This document shows, piece by piece, positions 25,989-32,102 of a stretch of 32,102 nucleotides of DNA; positions within the stretch are counted from its first letter, which is position 1, and each line of letters begins with the position of its first letter. The DNA is from Pseudomonas sp. CHM02 (lineage in GTDB: Bacteria; Pseudomonadota; Gammaproteobacteria; Pseudomonadales; Pseudomonadaceae). The notes under the pieces are model-generated. The model saw only the letters and a program-made list of their open reading frames with translations. It did no database searches and was not told the DNA's origin. The stretch is taken from positions 1 through 32,102 of the forward strand of contig NZ_JFCA01000068.1 in the NCBI RefSeq assembly GCF_000612585.1. The letters run 5' to 3'. The position numbers and the translations under genes are program-made.

Positions 25989-26015
25989 TTCAGGTCTGTT
26001 CAGGCGCTATTCAGC
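25989..26015 (+). promoter_or_regulatory. three TTCAG repeats, possible response-regulator operator
   Basis: TTCAGG (25989-25994), TTCAGG (25999-26004) and TTCAGC (26010-26015) repeat with periods of 10 and 11 bp, about one helical turn. OmpR-class regulators bind direct repeats of this spacing. They lie 50-76 nt before the glycosyltransferase start. Confidence 0.35.
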
Positions 26016-26064
26016 AGGGCGGTCTGCACCATAAGTCGGCGCCCCTTACCTGACAGGTCAACCG

Positions 26065-27657
26065 ATGGACCACCGCAACCGCTTTCGCCTGGAATCACTG
26101 GGCATTTTCCTGTTCGCTCTTTTGCTGTTCACCTTGGGTATCTGGGATCAGCAGCCCCAGGGCTTTGACGGGCGCTGGGCGCTGTTCCTGCAAGAAATGT
26201 ATCGCCATGGCGCGAGCCTTTTTCCGACCACCTATGGCCAGCCCTACGCGGATTACCCCGGCACCGCGACCTTCTTCAGCTTTGTGTTTGCCCGACTGTT
26301 TGGCGCGCCCAACCACTTGGCGAATGTGCTGCCCACCGCCCTGGCGTCCGCTGGGGTGGTTGCCGTGATCTATCGCTTGCTGGTCCCGATGAATCGCCAG
26401 TGGGCACTGCTCACGGTGTTGCTGACGTTGCTTACCACCCAGTTGCTCGAAAAATCCCGCTCGGTGTGCCTGGATCAGATGGTGGCGTTGCTCTGCGTCG
26501 GCAGTTTCTACCTGCTGCACAGCGGTGGACGCTGGAGACAGCTTGCGGTGTTCCCGTTGTTCATCCTGGGCTTTGCGATACGCGGGCCATTGGGATTGAT
26601 CGAGGTCTGCGGTGTGGTGTGCGTTTACTGGGCGCTGGGCAAGCCTGGGGAGCGTGTGAGGCCGGTGCTGATTCACGGCAACATCGGCCTGGTGCTGCTG
26701 GCCGCATGTTGGTGGCTGTTGATGACGTTGGCGCGCATCAGCGGGGGGGACGCATTTGCCGACGAGGTGTTCAAGATGCAGGTGGGCGGACGCCTCGATG
26801 AAATCGGCGAGCCGTTCTATTTCTACTTTCAACTGAGCCTGTACCGCTACTTCCCGGTGGTGCCATTGGCGCTGGCCACAATGATTGCACTGCGTCACCG
26901 CTGGCCTGAGCGGTTCGCGGGCCAGATGCAGTTAGTGGTGCGGCTCGGTGCCTGCGGCTTGATGATCCTGCTCGGGCTGTCGGTACCGCACTTCAAGCGT
27001 GCTTACTACATTCTGCCAATGGTGCCGATGTTTGCCGCTGTCGCCGCCTATGGGTTGCTCCAGGCACAAGGATGGCTCGCTGGCGTGCGCCGATGCTACG
27101 AATGGCTTGTCGCAGCGCTGCCGGCGTTGTGCGTGGTTGTAGTGTTTGTCTGCCGGCATGCGTGGCAGAAGCACGGTTACTGGCCGAATGTTTCGTTGCC
27201 GCTGTTGCTTGGGGTGTTGGTGGTTTTGCAGCTGACAGCATGGGTTGCATGGCGTCGGGTTGGCCGCTTGGTGTGGCTCAGCCTGATCGCATTGGCGGCG
27301 CAATGGCTGCTGTTGGTGACCGTCGTGGAGCCGGCCAAGGACTTGCAATTCGATACCCGGCAGTTTGTCAGCCGGGTAGAAACCCTCCGCGCGTCAGCGC
27401 CTGGGCCCTTGGTGTTTGTCGACCTTGGGCGAGACACCTGGGCGGTGCGCTACATGATGAACCTGGATCACGACGAGCAGCCGGTGTTTATCGCTCGTGA
27501 TGAGCTTGAGCGGCTAAAAAGTTTGCCTCGGCCGGCCTGGGTGATCGTGGCGCGCAAGGACGCCGCGCTGCTGCACGGAGCGGCGCTGGAACATCTGGCT
27601 CCAGGTTTTGAAGGGCGCTTGAATGACAATCCGCTGATGGTGTTTTTGCTGAACTGA
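26065..27657 (+). CDS. ArnT/PMT-like membrane glycosyltransferase (GT-C fold)
   Basis: A 530-residue polytopic protein. The first helix is followed by GFDGRWALFLQEM, with acidic D35 and R37 in the first periplasmic loop as in ArnT/PMT enzymes, then YADYPGTATFFSFVFARLFG, which corresponds to the KPP/YPP loop. About twelve hydrophobic helices follow, and a short soluble C-terminal domain (about 430-530, VFVDLGRDTWAVRYMMNLD). Such enzymes use a polyprenyl-phosphate sugar to glycosylate lipid A, proteins or other lipids. No arn genes lie nearby, so it is probably not the aminoarabinose enzyme itself. Confidence 0.75.
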   Translation: MDHRNRFRLESLGIFLFALLLFTLGIWDQQPQGFDGRWALFLQEMYRHGASLFPTTYGQPYADYPGTATFFSFVFARLFGAPNHLANVLPTALASAGVVAVIYRLLVPMNRQWALLTVLLTLLTTQLLEKSRSVCLDQMVALLCVGSFYLLHSGGRWRQLAVFPLFILGFAIRGPLGLIEVCGVVCVYWALGKPGERVRPVLIHGNIGLVLLAACWWLLMTLARISGGDAFADEVFKMQVGGRLDEIGEPFYFYFQLSLYRYFPVVPLALATMIALRHRWPERFAGQMQLVVRLGACGLMILLGLSVPHFKRAYYILPMVPMFAAVAAYGLLQAQGWLAGVRRCYEWLVAALPALCVVVVFVCRHAWQKHGYWPNVSLPLLLGVLVVLQLTAWVAWRRVGRLVWLSLIALAAQWLLLVTVVEPAKDLQFDTRQFVSRVETLRASAPGPLVFVDLGRDTWAVRYMMNLDHDEQPVFIARDELERLKSLPRPAWVIVARKDAALLHGAALEHLAPGFEGRLNDNPLMVFLLN

Positions 27658-27776
27658 CTCGGCAACTCGCTGTATGTCCAGCCAGAGTGAGTGGCCGGGT
27701 CGAGAGATGCGGCTTTCAGATCTCCGATCAGGAGTGCCAGGGAGGGTGCTCGGAGATAAAAGTCCCAGGCAACAAA

Positions 27777-27797
27777 AAACCCGCACTAGGCGGGTTT
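27777..27797 (-). terminator. terminator downstream of the former tRNA locus
   Basis: AAACCCGC (27777-27784) and GCGGGTTT (27790-27797) form an 8-bp stem with a 5-nt loop. On the minus strand the U-run TTTTTT follows, so it ends leftward transcription, which would be that of the tRNA whose 3' end lies at 27843. It can also serve the rightward glycosyltransferase gene. Confidence 0.75.
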
Positions 27798-27842
27798 CTT
27801 GATTGCTTTCACGTGATGTTGACACCACCTGAAAGCTGAAGG

Positions 27843-27864
27843 TGGTGCCAGAGACGGAATCGAA
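27843..27864 (-). other. isolated tRNA 3' end (Phe-like), probable island attachment site
   Basis: On the minus strand the segment reads from TTCGATTCC of the T-loop through to CTCTGGCACCA. It matches the 3' end of Pseudomonas tRNA-Phe as I remember it, but one base of the acceptor strand is missing. The rest of the tRNA is absent: the next bases to the right (TGCATG) do not continue it. A tRNA terminator sits just beyond its CCA end. This is the pattern left by a tyrosine-recombinase island that integrates into a tRNA 3' end. Confidence 0.65.
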
Positions 27865-28088
27865 TGCATGTCTGTACGCACCGGTTTTTATGGTTTTCTA
27901 TGATTTATATTTTTTGATCTACTCACAAATCTACTCCCTTTTTGAAATGCTGCTCCTGCAAGAGGCAGAGGTAGATCAAGTGGAAGTCGCTCGATTTGGT
28001 CAGCTGGACGCGCCGATGAAAGGTTGTCTCATGTTGCCGTGTGAGGGCTTGAAAAATGTTGAGCCAGAGACCTGGCGCAATCGAGCAT
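27865..28088. other. AT-rich island edge without a supported gene
   Basis: Directly after the tRNA fragment the sequence becomes visibly AT-rich. A rightward frame reaching 28102 exists but has no good ribosome-binding site or recognisable domain. No terminator was found for the leftward PIN-like gene. Confidence 0.4.
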
Positions 28089-28730
28089 CTAAGGGCGAAT
28101 GAACTGCAGAACTGGGTTCAGATACTGGACGAGGCAATCGTGTGCATGATCCTTGCTTCTGCCCTCACCAAACGACATTCTCATAACTGTGTCGAATTTT
28201 TTCGGATCAGTTACCTGCATTGCGGAAATAATCTTTCCGCTGATTTCGTCAAATCCTTTCATGTGGATTGCTTTGAGAAGGATCGACTCCACGCAGTCGA
28301 CTTTCTGATGAAGTAAGCGTTTTACTCTCTCAGACTGAGACGAGGCGATTCCCACCAGGGCTCTTTTATCGCCAGTGGTGAAATGAAAGGGGGAGCCAGA
28401 TTGATTGAGGTCGTGCGCGTGCATCAGAAGCGAGAGTTCTCCCGCATCTATGCCCTCGACGTCCATGAGCTCCTCCAAGAAGTCAATATCCTCGCCGGCA
28501 GCACCAAGCTCCCGACAGCCATCAATCAGTCCTGCAAGCCGATCATAGGCGGCAGCGCTTCCCAAGCGTCTTTCAATGCATTTATCTGGATTCGAAAGGT
28601 AGAGTGAATGTTTTGCGGTATCCAGAACATAGCAATCTGCTAAGGAGCATTGAAATACATCGAGCGCAGTCTCTACGAGATCGCATTGAGAAAGTTTTAT
28701 AAGAATGTCGTTGTCAGTCAACAGGATCAT
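28089..28730 (-). CDS. PIN-domain-like protein, partner of the ImmA/IrrE-type peptidase
   Basis: A 213-residue protein. The N terminus LLTDNDILIKL with D6 and D8, E98 in DAGELSLL and D121 in TTGDKRAL line up with the acidic metal site of PIN-type ribonucleases. About 80 further residues follow the PIN-like part and are of unknown function. The start codon directly follows the TAA of the peptidase gene (TAAATG), so the two are translationally coupled. PIN domains are usual toxins of VapC type or RNA-processing nucleases; here the partner is a peptidase, not a VapB antitoxin. Nuclease activity is inferred. Confidence 0.6.
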   Translation of the reverse strand: MILLTDNDILIKLSQCDLVETALDVFQCSLADCYVLDTAKHSLYLSNPDKCIERRLGSAAAYDRLAGLIDGCRELGAAGEDIDFLEELMDVEGIDAGELSLLMHAHDLNQSGSPFHFTTGDKRALVGIASSQSERVKRLLHQKVDCVESILLKAIHMKGFDEISGKIISAMQVTDPKKFDTVMRMSFGEGRSKDHAHDCLVQYLNPVLQFIRP

Positions 28731-29711
28731 TTATGCGATCAAGTTCCGCAGTAAATGCTCGCTATCCTCTGCCAGTCCGCCGTCCAGAGCTTTGAAAACC
28801 CTAGCCGTAATCAACTGTTGATCAGTAGTGTTCCCAGGGATCAGATTGGCAGCAGCAACGCAGAGAGGAAAAAGCTTTTTATTGTTATGGGCGCAATTGA
28901 GAACTACATGAGTAGGATCAATTTTGTGTTCTTTGCCATACGTTACTGCCAACTGTGCCAGCACCGGTGCCCTGACCAATTGCTGAAGCTTGAGATTGCC
29001 GTGAGCATTGCCTGTAAGCAGTTCGATAGCGAATCGATCAGCCGCAGTTTCATCGGCATCTTTTGAGTCATCTTCGACTTTCTTAATTTCATCATCGACG
29101 ATTGCACCATTCGCGCCGACGTGGCCCAGTGCGATGTGGCCAAGCTCATGCGCGAGATGAAACAACAAAAATCCGCTGCTTCTGTTGTTTGACAGAACAA
29201 TCGATGGCCTGCCATTTATTGCCATGGCAATGCCATCCATCTTTTTACCCAGCAATGGAGTAGCAAGATGAATGACGGGTATTCCGCAGCTCCAGCAATA
29301 ATCAACAAGTTCGGATAACCCAACCCAATTGCTTCCTGCTGAAAGTAAATGAGCTCGGAGCGCAGAGGCGTCCGGTGGAGGAGGAGTGAACTCAGAGTTA
29401 TGTGCTGCAATAGCGATCTTGGAAGCACTACGAGCTAGCGCAACCGCGAGGTCTACCTGAGCCTCTGATGTTTTTGCAGAAAGCTTGAACCGTTTTTCGG
29501 AAGGCAAGTCGAACTCAACCCTTGGGGGGGTTTCGCTGAATGCGCGCATGCGAAGGCTCAAAGCTTTAGCCAAGTAAATTTTGGCTTGCTGAGCACCTGA
29601 CGGGGTGGCTTCGATCTCATCCGTCCACCATTCAGGCAGAAGATGAGACAGCTTCCGTTTGGGAAGCCCCTGTCTACCCAGGGCGGAATATAGGCTTTGG
29701 ACGGTAGTCAT
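28731..29711 (-). CDS. ImmA/IrrE-family Zn-dependent endopeptidase
   Basis: A 326-residue protein. HELGH (188-192) in LAHELGHIALGH and DETAADRFAIELL (E221) form the zinc site of the ImmA/IrrE (COG2856-like) family. The 130-residue N-terminal part is helical and lacks an evident HTH. ImmA cleaves a phage repressor to allow excision, and IrrE-type proteases act on DdrO-like repressors. A strong ribosome-binding site (AGGGAGGGG) stands just before the ATG. An 8-bp inverted repeat lies about 80-110 nt upstream. It forms an operon with the PIN-like gene. Confidence 0.85.
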   Translation of the reverse strand: MTTVQSLYSALGRQGLPKRKLSHLLPEWWTDEIEATPSGAQQAKIYLAKALSLRMRAFSETPPRVEFDLPSEKRFKLSAKTSEAQVDLAVALARSASKIAIAAHNSEFTPPPPDASALRAHLLSAGSNWVGLSELVDYCWSCGIPVIHLATPLLGKKMDGIAMAINGRPSIVLSNNRSSGFLLFHLAHELGHIALGHVGANGAIVDDEIKKVEDDSKDADETAADRFAIELLTGNAHGNLKLQQLVRAPVLAQLAVTYGKEHKIDPTHVVLNCAHNNKKLFPLCVAAANLIPGNTTDQQLITARVFKALDGGLAEDSEHLLRNLIA

Positions 29712-30109
29712 AATTTCCCCTCCCTAGATTGGTGCGGCCGCGATATCGAGCTGCCTTGCTCACGCGGCCTACAGCGAGCGCTGCTTGATTACACCCGTTA
29801 GACATCAACTGAGGGTGTAAAAGTCACGAAATGGTAGGGTTTTTCTGCGCTTTACGCAAGTTATCCACAGGCTGGGGGGGTGGCTCAGATCGGCAGATAC
29901 TCATGCGATCCAAGCGGTGATGACAGTTAAGCAATGAGTCTAGACCGCGCCGAGCATACCCGGCCTCTTGCCCCGTCTATGCTCGCAGTGTCTCATTGGT
30001 AAGGTATGTCAGTCTGTTGCTGCGCAGGAATGTTCCGAGCGCTAGGCTTGCAAGCCCTGGCCCAAAGTGACCGTGACTGTCAGCTAAGTCACGTCTTGGC
30101 CAATGAACA
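29712..30109. other. intergenic region with inverted repeat and DnaA box
   Basis: It carries the promoter side of the peptidase gene, the TTACACCC/GGGTGTAA inverted repeat (29789-29820) and a DnaA box TTATCCACA (29861-29869). A short rightward frame beginning at 30006 has no credible ribosome-binding site or protein-like pattern. Confidence 0.45.
29789..29820. promoter_or_regulatory. 8-bp inverted repeat, possible operator of the peptidase-PIN operon
   Basis: TTACACCC (29789-29796) and GGGTGTAA (29813-29820) are perfect inverted repeats with a 16-nt spacer, so their centres are 24 bp apart. The site ends 78 nt before the peptidase start codon. A dimeric repressor site is likely. Confidence 0.45.
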
Positions 30110-30268
30110 TCAGTGCATATCCCGCGTTTCTAGCGCGCCGTGCAGGCTTATGGCAACGGCCGCTGCGCTGTTCGACCCCGCTGGGAAGTTCCTCCACTGC
30201 GGCGCCAGGCGGAGCTGGTTTTGATTAAGGTGATCGAATCGGCTGGCGATGAGTTTGGTGTCCGTCAT
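30110..30268 (-). CDS. small hypothetical protein
   Basis: A 52-residue frame starting MTDTKLIASRFDHLNQNQLRL behind GGAG at good distance, ending LHGALETRDMH. The composition is protein-like but I recognise no family. It may be a small regulator or leader-type ORF of the island. The frame continues upstream without a better start. Confidence 0.4.
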   Translation of the reverse strand: MTDTKLIASRFDHLNQNQLRLAPQWRNFPAGSNSAAAVAISLHGALETRDMH

Positions 30269-30492
30269 GGTAGCTCTCCGTTTTTGGAGAAAGCATGGCA
30301 CTGAGGCGTGAATAACTGTCTGGGGCCTGTCAGGGGCATGAGACGGAAAAGCCAAGGCCGTTGAAGGCTCGCGCATGGAAAAAGTCTCAGGCGCCCGCCC
30401 TGCCAGTGTTCCATCTCATGCCCGTCTCGCTTTCCGTCAACGTGTGGTCAAAGTGGGGAGCAAACAAACAATCGTAGCCAATAGCCGAGCGG
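30269..30492. other. intergenic region with a long-range inverted repeat
   Basis: GGGCATGAGA (30334-30343) and TCTCATGCCC (30414-30423) are perfect inverted 10-mers enclosing 70 nt, with a second pair ATGGAA/TTCCAT inside. A structured RNA or recombination remnant is possible. No gene is supported. Confidence 0.35.
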
Positions 30493-31392
30493 TCACACGC
30501 CGCGAGGATAGAAGTTGACCAAGAGCCGGTAATCAGGAAAAAGCGCGGCATAAAACTCATCCGTTAGTACGAGCTTTGCAATCACCTCTGTCGCATCCGT
30601 GTAACCAGCTTTTTTAAGGGCAGGCATTATTTCGTCGGTTATTTCAACTAGCCGACGCTCCAAGCATTCAAGACGATCATGCTCGACGTCCATTTGGATA
30701 ACTGAGAATAAGTTGTGGCCCGACGCAACCGTGCCGCCTCCTATCGGGCCATATGTGGTCTCATCCTTGGTAAGAAAAAAGGTATTTGTGTGGACTTTCC
30801 TCAGCGCCGCTCGCTCCTCATCGGTGAGCGTTGACCCCTTTACGCCATGCATCACCCAACGAGCAACTGACTCGGGCCAGTTGCGATGAACGGTTTCCAC
30901 GATGCCGCCGTTAGTCCAGGACGAATGATCGTAAACATCTATCGCATAAAAATATTCGTCAGTGATCCTAGCGAAAAGCAGAGGGCCCGCTCTTTCAACG
31001 AAGCCATTTTCGATCCGAGTTCCAAGATGTAGGTGATACACCCCCCAGTCGTTCAACATCAGGTCTGTTTTTTTCGTTTTTTCGATGAGCTTGCTCAAGT
31101 GTGGGATTAGATCTAGCCCATCTTTCACTTTTTGCTGAATTAGCTCCCAGCCCGCTTGATGTTCAGCGGGGCAATGAAAGGTATCCGATATTAGTAGCGT
31201 CCTAGGCCTGGAGGATATGCGCCTTTGCGCTGCGTTGAAGTAATGAACGGGGATGTCTGTTGTGAGTCCTTTCGTCTCCATACCCCAATCATTGCTCATG
31301 ATTTCTATGAGTGTGTCGTGCCAGTCTGCTTTGAAGTCCATGATAAATTTCATCGAGGCGCCCTCTGGTTTGTGTAATTCGGCTTCAATCAC
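30493..31392 (-). CDS. island protein with WGVYHLHLG motif, function unknown
   Basis: A 299-residue soluble protein. I recognise no named family. It starts with GTG at 31392, overlapping the stop of the HTH gene (GTGA), so the two are coupled; an internal ATG at 31353 has a weaker ribosome-binding site. Notable parts are IPVHYFNAAQRRISSRPRT, DTFHCPAEHQAGWELI and, in the middle, LNDWGVYHLHLGTRIEN followed by GPLLFARITDEYFYAIDVYDH. The closely spaced His residues (HLHLG) and nearby acidic residues look like a metal or catalytic site, perhaps a nuclease or hydrolase. This is inference only. No signal peptide or membrane helix. Confidence 0.7.
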   Translation of the reverse strand: MIEAELHKPEGASMKFIMDFKADWHDTLIEIMSNDWGMETKGLTTDIPVHYFNAAQRRISSRPRTLLISDTFHCPAEHQAGWELIQQKVKDGLDLIPHLSKLIEKTKKTDLMLNDWGVYHLHLGTRIENGFVERAGPLLFARITDEYFYAIDVYDHSSWTNGGIVETVHRNWPESVARWVMHGVKGSTLTDEERAALRKVHTNTFFLTKDETTYGPIGGGTVASGHNLFSVIQMDVEHDRLECLERRLVEITDEIMPALKKAGYTDATEVIAKLVLTDEFYAALFPDYRLLVNFYPRGV

Positions 31393-31757
31393 GAACGTTT
31401 TTTCCCTCTCACGAGGTCGAGCACTCTCTGGAATTCTTCTTTCGATTTCGCATGAGGATCTGGCGCTCCTGCAGTGTTTGATTTACTGGAGGTGACCTGT
31501 GGCCTCTTCAGCGCCGCATGCGGCTTAGACGGCAATGCATTTTGAGATGGCGCGCGCTTATCAATCGAGTGAGCAGCAATGTATGCGTTTGCCCATGCGT
31601 CCAGCTCTAGTCGGTCAAACCCTACGCCCTGTTTGCCGATGGGGAACTCGCGGACGTGTGGCCTCACGGTTTCATTGAACACGGCTCGACACATGCCCAG
31701 ATATTTCGGAGCCTCATGGGCTCGGAGGATTCGAGGTAGTAGTGACTGCATAACCAT
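31389..31757 (-). CDS. AlpA/excisionase-like HTH DNA-binding protein
   Basis: A 122-residue protein. Residues about 7-60 (PRILRAHEAPKYLGMCRAVF ... FDRLELDAWANAY) fit the AlpA/Xis winged-helix (HTH_17) pattern: RIL, helix-turn-helix, then a strand giving VGFDRLELDAW. AlpA-type proteins of islands and phages act as transcription activators or recombination directionality factors for excision. The remaining 60 residues are basic and low in structure (KPHAALKRPQVTSSKSN). AAGGAG stands 6 nt before the ATG. It is coupled to the downstream HLHLG gene. Confidence 0.75.
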   Translation of the reverse strand: MVMQSLLPRILRAHEAPKYLGMCRAVFNETVRPHVREFPIGKQGVGFDRLELDAWANAYIAAHSIDKRAPSQNALPSKPHAALKRPQVTSSKSNTAGAPDPHAKSKEEFQRVLDLVRGKKRS

Positions 31758-32102
31758 TGTCGCTCCTTGTTCATTTGACTGAGGGGGATCGCATTGGATG
31801 GCGTCAGTTACAGCGCTGCCAGCTTGGCAGACCGACCGATAAGCACTTGTCGCCGATTCCTTTATTACGACTGCGCTTGCGAAGGGCCAGGAGTAGAGCA
31901 GGAGGCATGAGGGGCCGGAAAAATATCCGACCCACCTCGGAAAAATATCCGATCAGGGTCGGAAAACTTTCCGGTCTGGATCGAAAGTAATCCGTAAGGT
32001 CATACCAGTTTGTGAATGATCTTGCCCGTGCCTTGAGTTGCCTGTTTCCGGCGAGCCGGTTTCTTACCTGGGCTCCTTGCAAGCTCGACAAACGGCGGCC
32101 AA
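31758..32102. other. intergenic region up to the window edge
   Basis: It holds the ribosome-binding region of the AlpA-like gene and the 22-bp iteron array. A leftward frame across the iterons (to 31804) is probably not coding. On the minus strand a frame enters from the window edge and stops at 32064-32066; only 12 codons are visible, so no call is made. Confidence 0.45.
31916..31994. repeat. three palindromic iterons with exact 22-bp period plus a degenerate fourth
   Basis: CGGAAAAATATCCGA (31916-31930 and 31938-31952) and CGGAAAACTTTCCG (31960-31973) start exactly 22 bp apart. A weak fourth copy, TCGAAAGTAATCCG (31981-31994), comes 21 bp after the third start. Each unit has inverted CGGA/TCCG ends. 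All face one side of the helix. Confidence 0.75.

Noticed and set aside
27842..28102. Rightward 86-codon frame at the island edge
   Set aside because: It starts inside the tRNA fragment, lacks a ribosome-binding site and has no recognisable domain.
31916..31994. CRISPR array
   Set aside because: Units are 14-15 bp with 7-8 bp spacers, palindromic and only three or four in number; no cas gene is visible.
31804..32091. Leftward 95-codon frame near the right edge
   Set aside because: It spans the iteron array, begins with TTG without a ribosome-binding site, and its translation resembles no family I know.

Overview
The window reads as chromosome from a fluorescent pseudomonad (Pseudomonas fluorescens group). 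The evidence is the high GC content with C/G-ending codons, the REP-type and GR-type intergenic repeats, and a ten-gene cluster at 1378-17000 whose order matches the wssABCDEFGHIJ acetylated-cellulose operon known from P. fluorescens SBW25. All identifications come from reading the sequence; no database search was run.

Layout. 1-70: the 5' end of a leftward tRNA (probably Thr) with its promoter. 192-581: a small lipoprotein-like gene without a normal start codon. 582-1377: a GR-type repeat and a long AT-rich leader with a terminator-like hairpin. 1378-17000: wssA-wssJ. WssB (synthase with a c-di-GMP-binding PilZ domain) and WssC make and pass the glucan, WssD (GH8) trims it, WssE is the TPR plus outer-membrane exit channel, and WssF/G/H/I form an alginate-type acetylation module. 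WssA and WssJ are two MinD/BcsQ-like P-loop proteins at the two ends. The wssA and wssJ leaders look like copies of each other, and a FleQ-like box lies over the wssI stop.

17242-21447 is a leftward block: a SAM methyltransferase and a basic-amino-acid ABC transporter (hisP-hisJ-hisQ-hisM order), with a terminator-like hairpin between hisJ and hisQ. Divergent from it is a gabP-like permease behind a GG-N10-GC sigma-54-type promoter, but its reading frame is broken near 22772-22785. Then come a REP doublet, a small conserved-looking protein, an alpha/beta hydrolase, a BASS/ACR3-type transporter and an ArnT-like membrane glycosyltransferase.

At 27843-27864 there is an isolated 3' end of a tRNA (closest to tRNA-Phe) next to a terminator. 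To its right the composition becomes AT-richer and the genes look accessory: an ImmA/IrrE-type Zn-peptidase directly followed by a PIN-like protein, a small ORF, a protein with an HLHLG motif coupled to an AlpA/excisionase-like HTH protein, and three palindromic iterons with an exact 22-bp period. I read this as the left end of an integrated genomic island whose integrase and intact tRNA would lie beyond the right edge. The island is the best place to look for an undescribed system; the wss operon itself is a known one.
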